Positions 39,322 through 48,114 of a stretch of DNA of 64,000 nt are shown here, in pieces. A program made the translations under genes and the position numbers. This DNA comes from JACVRW01 sp038323835 (GTDB taxonomy: Bacteria > Actinomycetota > Thermoleophilia > Solirubrobacterales > Thermoleophilaceae). Each line of letters opens with the position of its first letter. The stretch's first letter is position 1. Location: NCBI GenBank assembly GCA_038323835.1, contig JBBQHI010000001.1:62001-126000 (forward strand), given 5' to 3'. Under the pieces are notes generated by a model. It did no database searches and was not told where the DNA came from. It worked only from the letters and a program-made list of their open reading frames with translations.

Positions 39322-40370
39322 GTGCTCAGCTCGAGGAGCTGGTGGAGTCGCTGCTCTACGAGGGCTACGCCCTTTACCCCTACACGCCGGGCGCCACCAA
39401 GAACGCGACCCCCACGCCGTTCGGGATCGTGTACCCGCCCGCCTACGCCGAGCGCAACCCGAGCTGTCACTCCCTGCTGCGGATCCAGTGCGTGGTGGAG
39501 GGCGAGGGCGACGTGTGGGCCGAGGTGCTGTTCCTCCAGGGCTCGGGCGAGCGCCACGAGGCGGACCGGCGCCGGATCGAGCTCACCGGCCCGGGCGACT
39601 CCCAGTTTCACCACCCGCCGCTTCACGGCCGCGCGAGCATGCGGGTGGAGGAGCGCGAGGACGGGCGCCGGCTGGTCACGGTCTCCGTCCACAACGACAC
39701 CGACATGGCCGATCCGAGCGCCGGGCGCGCGGATGCGCTGACGCTCTCGCTGCTCTCCACCCACGTGGTGCTGCGCACGGAGACGGGGCGCTTCCTCTCG
39801 CCGCTGGACGAGCCGGGCGACAACCTCAACACCTACCCAGTGCTCGCCACACCGGAGGACGACGCGGTGCTCGGGGCCACGATCGTGCTTCCCGACCACC
39901 CGCAGCTCGCGCCCGAGAGCCGGGGCAACCTCTTCGACAACACGGAGATCGAGGAGGCCCTGCTGCTCCACGTGCACGCGCTCAGCGACTCGGAGCGCGA
40001 CGAGATAGCCCAGCAGGACCCCGCGGTGCGGGAGATGATCGAGCGCGCCGCGTCCTCCACGCCCGAGGACATCATGCGCCTCCACGGCCGCGTGACCCTG
40101 CGCGACCCGCGCGAGGGCGAGGCCGAGGTGACGAGGAACGGGGTGACCTTCCGGCGCGGCACGACCGTGGTGCTCCGCCCCGACCCCGAGCGCGACCCGT
40201 ACGACCGCATGCTCCACGGCCGTCCGGCCACGGTGGAGCGCATCTACATGGACTACGACTCCGACCGGGTGCACCTGGCGGTGTCGATCGACGACGATCC
40301 GGGCCGCGATCTCATGCGCGAGAGCGGCCGCTACCACTTCTTCAAGCCGGACGAGGTGGAGCTGAGATGA
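39318..40370 (+). CDS. Conserved hydrogenase-cluster protein of unknown function
   Basis: A 350-residue protein I cannot assign to a named family. It begins with EELVESLLYEGYALYPYTPGATKNATPTPFGIVYPPAY, and the middle is rich in beta structure (LRIQCVVEGEGDVWAEVLFLQ). The C-terminal 60 residues (MLHGRPATVERIYMDYDSD, VHLAVSIDDDPGRDL) look like a small beta-barrel. No Cys pair, P-loop or catalytic triad is evident. It overlaps both neighbours by 4 bp, directly before the maturation protease, so it is likely an accessory to hydrogenase assembly or electron output. Confidence 0.75.
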   Translation: MSAQLEELVESLLYEGYALYPYTPGATKNATPTPFGIVYPPAYAERNPSCHSLLRIQCVVEGEGDVWAEVLFLQGSGERHEADRRRIELTGPGDSQFHHPPLHGRASMRVEEREDGRRLVTVSVHNDTDMADPSAGRADALTLSLLSTHVVLRTETGRFLSPLDEPGDNLNTYPVLATPEDDAVLGATIVLPDHPQLAPESRGNLFDNTEIEEALLLHVHALSDSERDEIAQQDPAVREMIERAASSTPEDIMRLHGRVTLRDPREGEAEVTRNGVTFRRGTTVVLRPDPERDPYDRMLHGRPATVERIYMDYDSDRVHLAVSIDDDPGRDLMRESGRYHFFKPDEVELR

Positions 40371-40882
40371 GCTCGCGCCCGCGGCAGATCCTCGTGGCCG
40401 GCATCGGCAACGCCTTCCTCGGCGACGACGGCTTCGGCGGCCAGGTGGCCCAGCGGCTGGAGAAGCGCGAACTCCCCGAGGGCGTGCTCGTGCTCGACTT
40501 CGGCACCGGCGGCCTGGACCTGGCCTACGAGGTGATGCGGGGCTACGACGCCCTGGTGCTGGTGGACATCAGCCGGCAGGGCGAGGCGCCCGGCACGATC
40601 TACGTGATGGAGCCCGACCCGGCGGACGTGGACGGCGGGATCGAGGACGGCGCGGTGATCGATCCGCACGGAATGGATCCGCAGACCGTGCTGCGCTTCG
40701 TGAAGTCGGTGGGAGGCTGGCCGGGCAAGGTGGTGATCGTGGCCTGCGAGCCGTCGTCCGTGGGCGAGGTGAACTGGGGCCTCTCGAAGCCGGTCGAGGA
40801 CGCCGTGGACCGAGCCGTGGACGTGGTGCTCGAGCAGATCCAGGAGCTCGGGCAGGACACGGCGTACGTCAAGGAGCACTAG
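40367..40882 (+). CDS. Hydrogenase maturation endopeptidase (HyaD/HybD family)
   Basis: A 171-residue nickel-dependent endopeptidase that trims the large subunit after nickel insertion. The motif GIGNAFLGDDGFGG (about 12-25), LDFGTGGLDLAYEVM and the His in DPHGMDP correspond to the Glu/Asp-Asp-His nickel-reading site; the first ligand position reads D in this copy, as in several actinobacterial members. ALVLVDISRQGEAPGTIY is typical. Its target is the 19-residue tail of HhyL. It starts at ATG 40367 overlapping the previous stop; hypA follows 2 bp after. Confidence 0.93.
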   Translation: MSSRPRQILVAGIGNAFLGDDGFGGQVAQRLEKRELPEGVLVLDFGTGGLDLAYEVMRGYDALVLVDISRQGEAPGTIYVMEPDPADVDGGIEDGAVIDPHGMDPQTVLRFVKSVGGWPGKVVIVACEPSSVGEVNWGLSKPVEDAVDRAVDVVLEQIQELGQDTAYVKEH

Positions 40883-40884
40883 CC

Positions 40885-41244
40885 GTGCACGAGCTCTCCA
40901 TCGCCAGCGCCGTGGTGAACACGGCCGTGAAGCACGCCGCCGGCAGACGCGTGGCGGTGGTGACCATGACCACCGGCGCGCTGCGCCAGGTGGTGCCCGC
41001 GTCGCTCGAGTTCTACTTCGAGATCGTGGCCCGCGACACGGTGTGCGAGGGCGCGAGGCTCGAGCAGGAGCTGGTGCCGGCGCGGCTGCGCTGCGAGGAC
41101 TGCGGACAGGAGTGGGAGCCCGAGGTGCCGGCGTTCCGGTGCCCCGGGTGCGCGAGCGCCCGGGTGGAGATGCTCGGGGGCAATGAGCTGGAGGTGGAGT
41201 CGATCGAGATCGAGGAGGAGGAAGCATGCATCGCACCAAGGTGA
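40885..41244 (+). CDS. hypA: Nickel chaperone HypA
   Basis: A 119-residue HypA with GTG start. The N-terminal Met-His-Glu binds nickel. The zinc loop is CEDCGQEW and CPGCAS (two C-x-x-C pairs). ELSIASAVVNTAVKHA and GALRQVVPASLEFYFEIV are family blocks. It hands nickel to the large subunit with HypB. It overlaps hypB by 19 bp. Confidence 0.96.
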   Translation: MHELSIASAVVNTAVKHAAGRRVAVVTMTTGALRQVVPASLEFYFEIVARDTVCEGARLEQELVPARLRCEDCGQEWEPEVPAFRCPGCASARVEMLGGNELEVESIEIEEEEACIAPR

Positions 41245-41909
41245 AGGTGGCCACCGACGCGCTGGACGCGAACACCACGATCGCGGCCGCCAACCGTCAC
41301 GACTTCGATCACGCGGGCGTGAAGGTGGTCAACCTCATGAGCGCACCGGGTGCGGGCAAGACCACGCTGCTGGAGCGCGCGCTCGGCGACGGCATCGAGG
41401 GGCTGCGCGTGGGCGTGCTGGAGGGCGACGTTCAGGGCAGCATGGACGCCGACCGGCTGTCGGTGCTCCACGTGCCGGTCACCCAGCTGAACACCGACAA
41501 CGGCTTCGGCGGCGAGTGCCACCTCGACGCCAACATGGTGCGCTCGGCGCTGCCGGAGATCGACCTCGACGAGATCGACATGCTCCTGATCGAGAACGTG
41601 GGCAACCTCGTGTGCCCGGCCGAGTTCCGCGTGGGTGAGGACGCCCGCGCGATGGTGTCGTCCGTGGCCGAGGGCGAGGACAAGCCACTCAAGTACCCGC
41701 TGATGTTCCGCACCTGCGAGTTCGTGGTGGTGAACAAGATCGACCTGCTGCCCTACGTGGACTTCGACATGGACCGCTTCCTGGCCAACCTCGACCAGGT
41801 GAACCCCGGGGTGGAGCACGCCCTGGTGAGCGCCCGCACGGGTGAGGGCGTGGACCAGTTCCAGAACTGGCTGGCCGGGGTTGCGGCCCGGGAGGCCGCA
41901 CCCGCGTGA
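41226..41909 (+). CDS. hypB: Nickel-delivery GTPase HypB (no His-rich tail)
   Basis: A 227-residue HypB GTPase. The P-loop is SAPGAGKTTLLE, the metal site includes GECHLD and NLVCPAEF (Cys-His...Cys), and VVNKIDLLPYVDFD is the guanine-specificity NKxD motif. The N-terminus (MHRTKVKVATDALDANTTIAAANRH) lacks the His-rich nickel store present in many HypB proteins. The His-rich peptide encoded at 45367-45567 could fill that role. Stop overlaps the next start by 4 bp. Confidence 0.96.
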   Translation: MHRTKVKVATDALDANTTIAAANRHDFDHAGVKVVNLMSAPGAGKTTLLERALGDGIEGLRVGVLEGDVQGSMDADRLSVLHVPVTQLNTDNGFGGECHLDANMVRSALPEIDLDEIDMLLIENVGNLVCPAEFRVGEDARAMVSSVAEGEDKPLKYPLMFRTCEFVVVNKIDLLPYVDFDMDRFLANLDQVNPGVEHALVSARTGEGVDQFQNWLAGVAAREAAPA

Positions 41910-43105
41910 CAGGAGTTCTCGCGTCGGGCCCTGCGGCCATCCGCGAACTTCTTGCCCGCCGAACTGACGCGAACGAGCGCTTCTTCGAGGCCGAGGCAGA
42001 GAGGATCGCCCGGCTCTGCCACCGGATGGCCGAGCGTTTCGCCCGCGGCGGCCGGCTGGTGGCGGTGGGCTCGTCCGACCAGGCGCGCTCCGACGTGCGC
42101 CACGTGGCCGTGGAGTTCGTCCACCCGGTGATCGTGGGCAAGCGCGCCCTGCCCGCGATCGGGCTGACGGGCGACGCGACGGCACTCGACCGCCAGGTGG
42201 AGCTGCTGGCCCGGCCCGACGACGTGCTGATCGCCTTCGGCCCCGAGACGGCGGCCGCCCTGTCCCGGGCGCGCGGGCTCGGCTGCCTCACGCTGGCGTG
42301 TGAGGCACTGGACGCCGAGTGGGCCTTCCTCCCGCCGAGCGACGACCCGTTCGTGGCCCAGGAGCTGGCCGAGACGCTCTACCACGTGCTCTGGGAGCTT
42401 TGCCACGTGTTCTTCGACCATCGCGGCCTGCTGGAGGGCCGCGACGCGCGCGCCGTGCACGACACCGGAGCGTCGAGCTTCCTCTATCCCTTCCTGGCGG
42501 AGAGCCAGAGCGACCTCGAGGCCGTGGTGGAGGACGTGCGCCGATCGGTGCTGATGAAGTCGGCCGAGGTGGGCGCGCTGCGGGAGCAGACGCTGGGGGA
42601 GGGCGAGGAGACCCTTCCCGCCGCCGCCGCGGCCCTGCGCGGCAGCTTTGACCACGGGGGCACCCTCCTCGCGCTGGGCAACGGCGGCTCGGCCACCGAC
42701 GCCATGGACGCCGTGGCCGACCTGCGCTCCCCCCCGCACGGCTGGCGCGCGCACGCGGCCATCGACCTCACCGAGGACCCGGCGATCCTCACCGCCGTGG
42801 CCAACGACGTGGGGGTGGAGGCCATCTTCCAGCGCCAGGTGATCGCCTACGGCCGCGAGGGCGATTCCCTGCTCGTCCTGTCCACCAGCGGCAACTCGGG
42901 CAACGCGATCCTCGCCCTCGACGAGGCGCGCCGCCGTGGCCTCGTCACCGTCGCGTTCGTGGGCTACGACGGCGGCCGGGTGGCGACGGAGCGGCTGGCG
43001 GACCACGTGGTGGTCACCCGCTCCGAGCACATCCCGCGCATCCAGGAGGCGCAGGCCAGCGCCTGGCACGTGCTGCGCGAGCTGCTGGAGCGCGCCGGCA
43101 CGTGA
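41906..43105 (+). CDS. Tandem SIS-domain protein in hydrogenase operon
   Basis: A 399-residue protein with two sugar-isomerase (SIS) modules. The first (about 15-150) is partly eroded (RGGRLVAVGSSDQARSDVRHV, RPDDVLIAFGPETAAALSRA). The second (about 225-395) is well kept, with LALGNGGSATDAMDAVADL, LVLSTSGNSGNAILAL and SEHIPRIQEAQASAWHVL, like GmhA/DiaA phosphosugar isomerases or binding proteins. It lies between hypB and hypF with 4-bp overlaps. No sugar pathway is nearby, so a regulatory or ligand-synthesis role in maturation is possible. Enzyme activity is unproven. Confidence 0.82.
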   Translation: MTGVLASGPAAIRELLARRTDANERFFEAEAERIARLCHRMAERFARGGRLVAVGSSDQARSDVRHVAVEFVHPVIVGKRALPAIGLTGDATALDRQVELLARPDDVLIAFGPETAAALSRARGLGCLTLACEALDAEWAFLPPSDDPFVAQELAETLYHVLWELCHVFFDHRGLLEGRDARAVHDTGASSFLYPFLAESQSDLEAVVEDVRRSVLMKSAEVGALREQTLGEGEETLPAAAAALRGSFDHGGTLLALGNGGSATDAMDAVADLRSPPHGWRAHAAIDLTEDPAILTAVANDVGVEAIFQRQVIAYGREGDSLLVLSTSGNSGNAILALDEARRRGLVTVAFVGYDGGRVATERLADHVVVTRSEHIPRIQEAQASAWHVLRELLERAGT

Positions 43106-45360
43106 GCCCCCCGGGGCGCGTGAGCGCCCGCGTGGAGGGGGTGGTGCAGGGAGTGGGGTTCCGGCCCTACGTGCACCGTCTGGCGGGCGAGCTGGGGCTG
43201 GCCGGCTTCGTCCTGAACGACGAGCGCGGCGTGCTGATCGAGGTGGAGGGCGAGCGCGCGGCCCTGCGGCGCTTCGAGGAGCGGCTGCCGGCCGAGGCAC
43301 CGCCGCTGGCCCGGGTGGAGCGGGTGATCACCGCGGCGCTCGAGCCCACCGGCGAGCTCGGGTTCGCGATCCGCGAGAGCCGGCGCGGAGGTGAGCCGGA
43401 CGCGCGCGTGTCGGCGGACGCGGCCACCTGTGAGGACTGCCTGCGCGAGCTCTTCGACCCGGCGGATCGCCGCCACCGCTACCCGTTCGTGAATTGCACC
43501 AACTGCGGCCCGCGCTTCACCATCGTGAGCGGAGTTCCCTACGACCGGCCGCTCACCACGATGGCCGGCTTCCAGATGTGCGCGCGCTGCGAGGCCGAGT
43601 ACCACGACCCCTCCGACCGCCGCTTCCACGCCGAGCCGAACGCGTGCCCCGACTGCGGGCCGTCGGTGCGGCTCGGTGGCGCGGCGGGGGAGGACGCTCT
43701 CGGCATGGCCGTGAACGTGATGGCCAACGGCGGGGTGCTGGCGGTGAAAGGCCTCGGCGGTTACCACCTGGCCTGCCGCGCCGACCTCGAGCCGGCGGTG
43801 GCGGCGCTGCGGGCGCGCAAGCGCCGCGAGGACCGCCCCTTCGCGCTGATGGCCCCGTCGCTCGAGGTTGCGCGCACGCTGGTGAACCTCTCTCCCGAGG
43901 ACGAGCAACTGCTGGTGGGGCGGGAGCGGCCGATCGTGATCGCTCGCCGGAGGGAGGGCGCCGGGGTCGCGGACTCGGTGGCGCCGCGCTCGGTGGACCT
44001 GGGCGTGATGCTGCCCTACACCCCGCTGCACCACCTGCTGCTCGCCGATGCCGGGACCACCCTCGTGATGACGAGCGCGAACGTCTCCGACGAGCCGATC
44101 GCCTACGAGGACGAGGACGCGCGCGGCCGGCTCGACGGCATTGCGGACGGCTTCCTCGTGCACGACCGCCCGATCGAGACGCGCACCGACGACTCGGTGG
44201 TGCGCTCCACCGCGCGCGGGCCGATGCTGGTGCGGCGCTCCCGCGGGTACGTGCCCGAGAGCCTCGTGCTTCCGGTGAGCGCCGCGCCGCTGCTCGCCTG
44301 CGGGGCGGAGCTGAAGAGCACCTTCTGCCTGGCAAAGGGCACGTCGGCGTGGGTGGGCCACCACATCGGCGACCTGCGCAACTGGGAGACGCTCGCCTCC
44401 TTCGCCGACGGCGTGCGCCACTTCGAGCGCCTGTTCGCCGTGGAGCCGAAGCTGGTGGTGCACGACCTCCACCCGGACTACCTGTCCACGGGCTACGCGC
44501 TGCGACGGGAAGGGGTCGCGCACGTGGGAGTGCAGCACCACCACGCCCACCTGGCGGCGTGCCTGGCCGAGCACGGTGAGACCGGGCCCGCCGTCGGCGC
44601 GATCTACGACGGCACCGGGTACGGGACCGACGGCACGGCGTGGGGCGGAGAGCTGCTGGCGGCGGACCTGACCGGCTTCGAGCGGGCGGGAATGCTGCTG
44701 CCCGTGCGCCTGCCCGGCGGCGATCGCGCCGCCGCGGAGCCGTGGCGCATGGCCTGTGCCTGGCTGGCGCTCGTGCGCGACGGCGAGCCTGCGCGGCCGG
44801 GCACCGTGGCGGTGGACGAGGCGCGCTGGCGGGCCGTGGCCGAGATGTCCGTGAAGGGCACCGCCTCGCCGCTCACCACCAGCGTGGGCCGGCTCTTCGA
44901 CGCGGTGGCGGTCCTCTGCGGGCTGCGCACCACGGTGACCTACGAGGGGCAGGCCGCGGTGGAGCTGGAGGCCGCGCTCGATCCGGACGAGGACGGCGCC
45001 TACGAGATCGCCCTGGAGGGCACCGAGCCGCTGGTGCTGGACGCCCGCGCGTGCGTGGCCGACGTGCTGGCCGACGTGGAGCGCGGTGCGCCGGTGGGCG
45101 TGGTCAGCGCCCGCTTCCACAACGCCGTGGCGTCGGCCACCGCCGCCGCGCTCGAGCGGGTGGCCGGCGCTCGCGGGCTCGACCTGGCCGTGCTCTCCGG
45201 CGGCGTGTTCCAGAACCGCGCGCTGCTGGAGCGAACGGCCGCGCTGGCGGAGCGGGCCGGGCTGCGTGTGCTCACGCCGGAGGCGCTGCCCCCCAACGAC
45301 GGGGGTATCTCGTTCGGGCAGGCGGCCGTGGCCGCCGCGCAGGTGGCCGTCGCCGCCTAG
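43102..45360 (+). CDS. hypF: Carbamoyltransferase HypF
   Basis: A 752-residue HypF that makes the thiocarboxamide precursor of the CN ligands from carbamoyl phosphate. Domains in order: acylphosphatase (GVVQGVGFRPYVHRLAGELG), zinc fingers (CEDCLREL, NCTNCGPRF, CARCEAEYHD, CPDCGPSV), YrdC-like (GGVLAVKGLGGYHLACRADL, KRREDRPFALM, TSANVSDEPI) and Kae1-like (VGVQHHHAHLAACLAEHG with metal His; VLSGGVFQNRALLE). Length normal. It is the last gene on this strand in the island; the His-rich gene ends 6 bp beyond its stop. Confidence 0.97.
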   Translation: MSPPGRVSARVEGVVQGVGFRPYVHRLAGELGLAGFVLNDERGVLIEVEGERAALRRFEERLPAEAPPLARVERVITAALEPTGELGFAIRESRRGGEPDARVSADAATCEDCLRELFDPADRRHRYPFVNCTNCGPRFTIVSGVPYDRPLTTMAGFQMCARCEAEYHDPSDRRFHAEPNACPDCGPSVRLGGAAGEDALGMAVNVMANGGVLAVKGLGGYHLACRADLEPAVAALRARKRREDRPFALMAPSLEVARTLVNLSPEDEQLLVGRERPIVIARRREGAGVADSVAPRSVDLGVMLPYTPLHHLLLADAGTTLVMTSANVSDEPIAYEDEDARGRLDGIADGFLVHDRPIETRTDDSVVRSTARGPMLVRRSRGYVPESLVLPVSAAPLLACGAELKSTFCLAKGTSAWVGHHIGDLRNWETLASFADGVRHFERLFAVEPKLVVHDLHPDYLSTGYALRREGVAHVGVQHHHAHLAACLAEHGETGPAVGAIYDGTGYGTDGTAWGGELLAADLTGFERAGMLLPVRLPGGDRAAAEPWRMACAWLALVRDGEPARPGTVAVDEARWRAVAEMSVKGTASPLTTSVGRLFDAVAVLCGLRTTVTYEGQAAVELEAALDPDEDGAYEIALEGTEPLVLDARACVADVLADVERGAPVGVVSARFHNAVASATAAALERVAGARGLDLAVLSGGVFQNRALLERTAALAERAGLRVLTPEALPPNDGGISFGQAAVAAAQVAVAA

Positions 45361-45366
45361 AGGGCA

Positions 45367-45567
45367 CTAGTGCTCGTGGGTGTGGTCCTGCTCCAGGCCG
45401 TCCTGGTGCATGTGCGGATGCGAATGGGTCTCGCCGTCCGAGTGGGTGTGCTCGTGCGCGTGCTCCACATGGTCGTGATCGTGCTCGTGGTGCGCGTGGG
45501 TGTGGGTCTGGCCGTCCGCGTGGGTGTGCTCGTGCGCGTGCGGGTCCTCATGGGTGTGCTCGTTCAT
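45367..45567 (-). CDS. His-rich peptide, probable nickel store
   Basis: A 66-residue peptide from ATG 45567 with 24 His (36 %) plus many Asp and Glu, no Cys and no membrane helix. It contains an internal near-repeat (HEHTHADGQTHTH and HEHTHSDGETHSH). A TTG two codons upstream is an alternative start. Located tail to tail with hypF and near a HypB that lacks the usual His tract, it may bind and store nickel for hydrogenase, like SlyD tails or Hpn; zinc storage is an alternative. The opposite strand encodes only a low-complexity Val/Leu/Arg string, so this strand is the likely one. Confidence 0.7.
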   Translation of the reverse strand: MNEHTHEDPHAHEHTHADGQTHTHAHHEHDHDHVEHAHEHTHSDGETHSHPHMHQDGLEQDHTHEH

Positions 45568-45634
45568 GCTCAAAAGGCTAGTGCCCCCGCGTGGGCCCGG
45601 GTCCGGGCGGACGGGGGCCTACCCTGTGTTTCCT

Positions 45635-46690
<1,056 letters not shown>

Positions 46691-46697
46691 TGCGGCG

Positions 46698-47495
46698 ATG
46701 ACGGCGCGCGACGCGATCGGCGCCGCCGTCCCGGCGCTGGAGGCTGCCGGATGTGGGAGCCCGCGTCTCGACGCCGAGGTGCTGGTGGCCGCCGCGCTCG
46801 GGGTGGAGCGGGGGGCGCTCGTGACCGACCCGGATCGCGCCGTGCCACCGCCCGCCGCGCGGGTCCTCTCCGGGTGGATCCGGCGCCGGATCCAGCGCGA
46901 GCCGGTGGCGTACATCGTGGGCCGGAAGGGCTTCCGCCATATCGACCTTGCCGTGGACTCACGGGTGCTCATCCCCCGGCCGGACACCGAGCTGCTGGTG
47001 GAGGTGGCACTCAGGCTCCCCGAGGGCGCACGCGTGCACGACGTGGGCACGGGGTCGGGCGCCGTGGCGCTTGCGCTGCTCGACGAGCGCCCCGACCTCC
47101 GTGTCAGCGCCTCCGACTCCTCGGCCGCCGCCGTGGACCTGGCCCGCGACAACGCCCACCGCCGGGGCGCCGAGATCGAGATCGCCTGCGTCGAGGGCCT
47201 CCCGCCCGGGGACCACGACCTCGTGGTGGCCAACCTGCCCTACGTGCGCGAGGACGAGTGGGCCGGCCTCGAGCCCGAGATCACCCGCTACGAGCCGCGC
47301 GGCGCGCTGGTGTCGGGGCCGGATGGCCTCGACGCGATCAGGAGCCTGGTGCGCGAAGCCCCGGCGGGCACCGCGCTGGCGCTCGAGCACGCCCCGGACC
47401 AGGGCCCGGCCGTGCGAGCGCTGCTGAACGCCGGCGCCGAGACCCGCCGCGACCTGGCCGGCCGCGAGCGCGTGACGCTCGGCACGGCGCCGTGA
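46698..47495 (+). CDS. prmC: Release-factor glutamine methyltransferase PrmC
   Basis: A 265-residue PrmC that methylates the Gln of the release-factor GGQ loop. The N-terminal helical domain (RDAIGAAVPALEAAGCGSPRLDAEVLVAAALG) includes GRKGFRHIDLAVDSRVLIPRPDTELLVE; the SAM loop is DVGTGSGAVALALL. The catalytic tetrapeptide, usually NPPY, reads NLPY (VVANLPYVRED), which still supplies Asn and the Pro-Tyr pair. It lies 7 bp after prfA; the next GTG overlaps its stop. Confidence 0.93.
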   Translation: MTARDAIGAAVPALEAAGCGSPRLDAEVLVAAALGVERGALVTDPDRAVPPPAARVLSGWIRRRIQREPVAYIVGRKGFRHIDLAVDSRVLIPRPDTELLVEVALRLPEGARVHDVGTGSGAVALALLDERPDLRVSASDSSAAAVDLARDNAHRRGAEIEIACVEGLPPGDHDLVVANLPYVREDEWAGLEPEITRYEPRGALVSGPDGLDAIRSLVREAPAGTALALEHAPDQGPAVRALLNAGAETRRDLAGRERVTLGTAP

Positions 47496-48103
47496 CGCCC
47501 GAGGAGGTGGCCACGTTCGAGCGCTGCATCGGGGTGGGCGGCGTGGCGCTGTTCCCTGCCGACACCGTTTACGGCCTGGCCACCGAGCCCGACTCCCGCG
47601 AGGGCGTGGACCGCCTCTACCGGCTGAAGGGACGGCCGCCGGCCCAACCCGCCGCCGTGATGTTCTTCGCGCTCGACCTGGCGCTGGAGGCGCTGCCCGA
47701 GCTGGGCCAGCGCACGCGCGCCGCGGTGGAGCGCCTGCTGCCGGGCGCGCTCACCCTGGTGCTGCCCAATCCGGCGCACCGGTTCCCGCTGGCCTGCGGC
47801 CCCGTGCCCGACCGGCTCGGCCTGCGCGTGCCGTGGCTCGCCGGCCAGCTCGCGCCGCTGGCGGAGGTGCGCTGGCCGGTGCTCCAGTCGAGCGCGAACG
47901 TGCACGGCGAGCCCGATCCGCGCCGCACAGAGGACGTGCACGAGCGGATACGCGCGGGCGTGGACCTGATCCTCGACGTCGGCGAGCTGCCCGGGGTTCC
48001 GTCCACTGTGGTCTCCCTCGTGGACCACGAGCGCAGCGGCGGATTCGAGCTCCTGCGTGAGGGCGCCGTGCCCGCAGCTGACGTGGAGGCCCGGCTGCGG
48101 TAG
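47492..48103 (+). CDS. Threonylcarbamoyl-AMP synthase (TsaC/Sua5/YrdC)
   Basis: A 203-residue YrdC-domain protein that makes threonylcarbamoyl-adenylate for the t6A37 modification of tRNA. Motifs are GGVALFPADTVYGLATEPDS, YRLKGRPPAQPAAVMFF, LPGALTLVLPNP, LGLRVPW and QSSANVHGEPDPR. It lacks the C-terminal Sua5 domain, so it is the short TsaC form. GTG 47492 overlaps the prmC stop (GTGA), and prfA-prmC-tsaC is a common bacterial order. Confidence 0.92.
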   Translation: MTPEEVATFERCIGVGGVALFPADTVYGLATEPDSREGVDRLYRLKGRPPAQPAAVMFFALDLALEALPELGQRTRAAVERLLPGALTLVLPNPAHRFPLACGPVPDRLGLRVPWLAGQLAPLAEVRWPVLQSSANVHGEPDPRRTEDVHERIRAGVDLILDVGELPGVPSTVVSLVDHERSGGFELLREGAVPAADVEARLR

Positions 48104-48114
48104 GTTCCGCGCGC

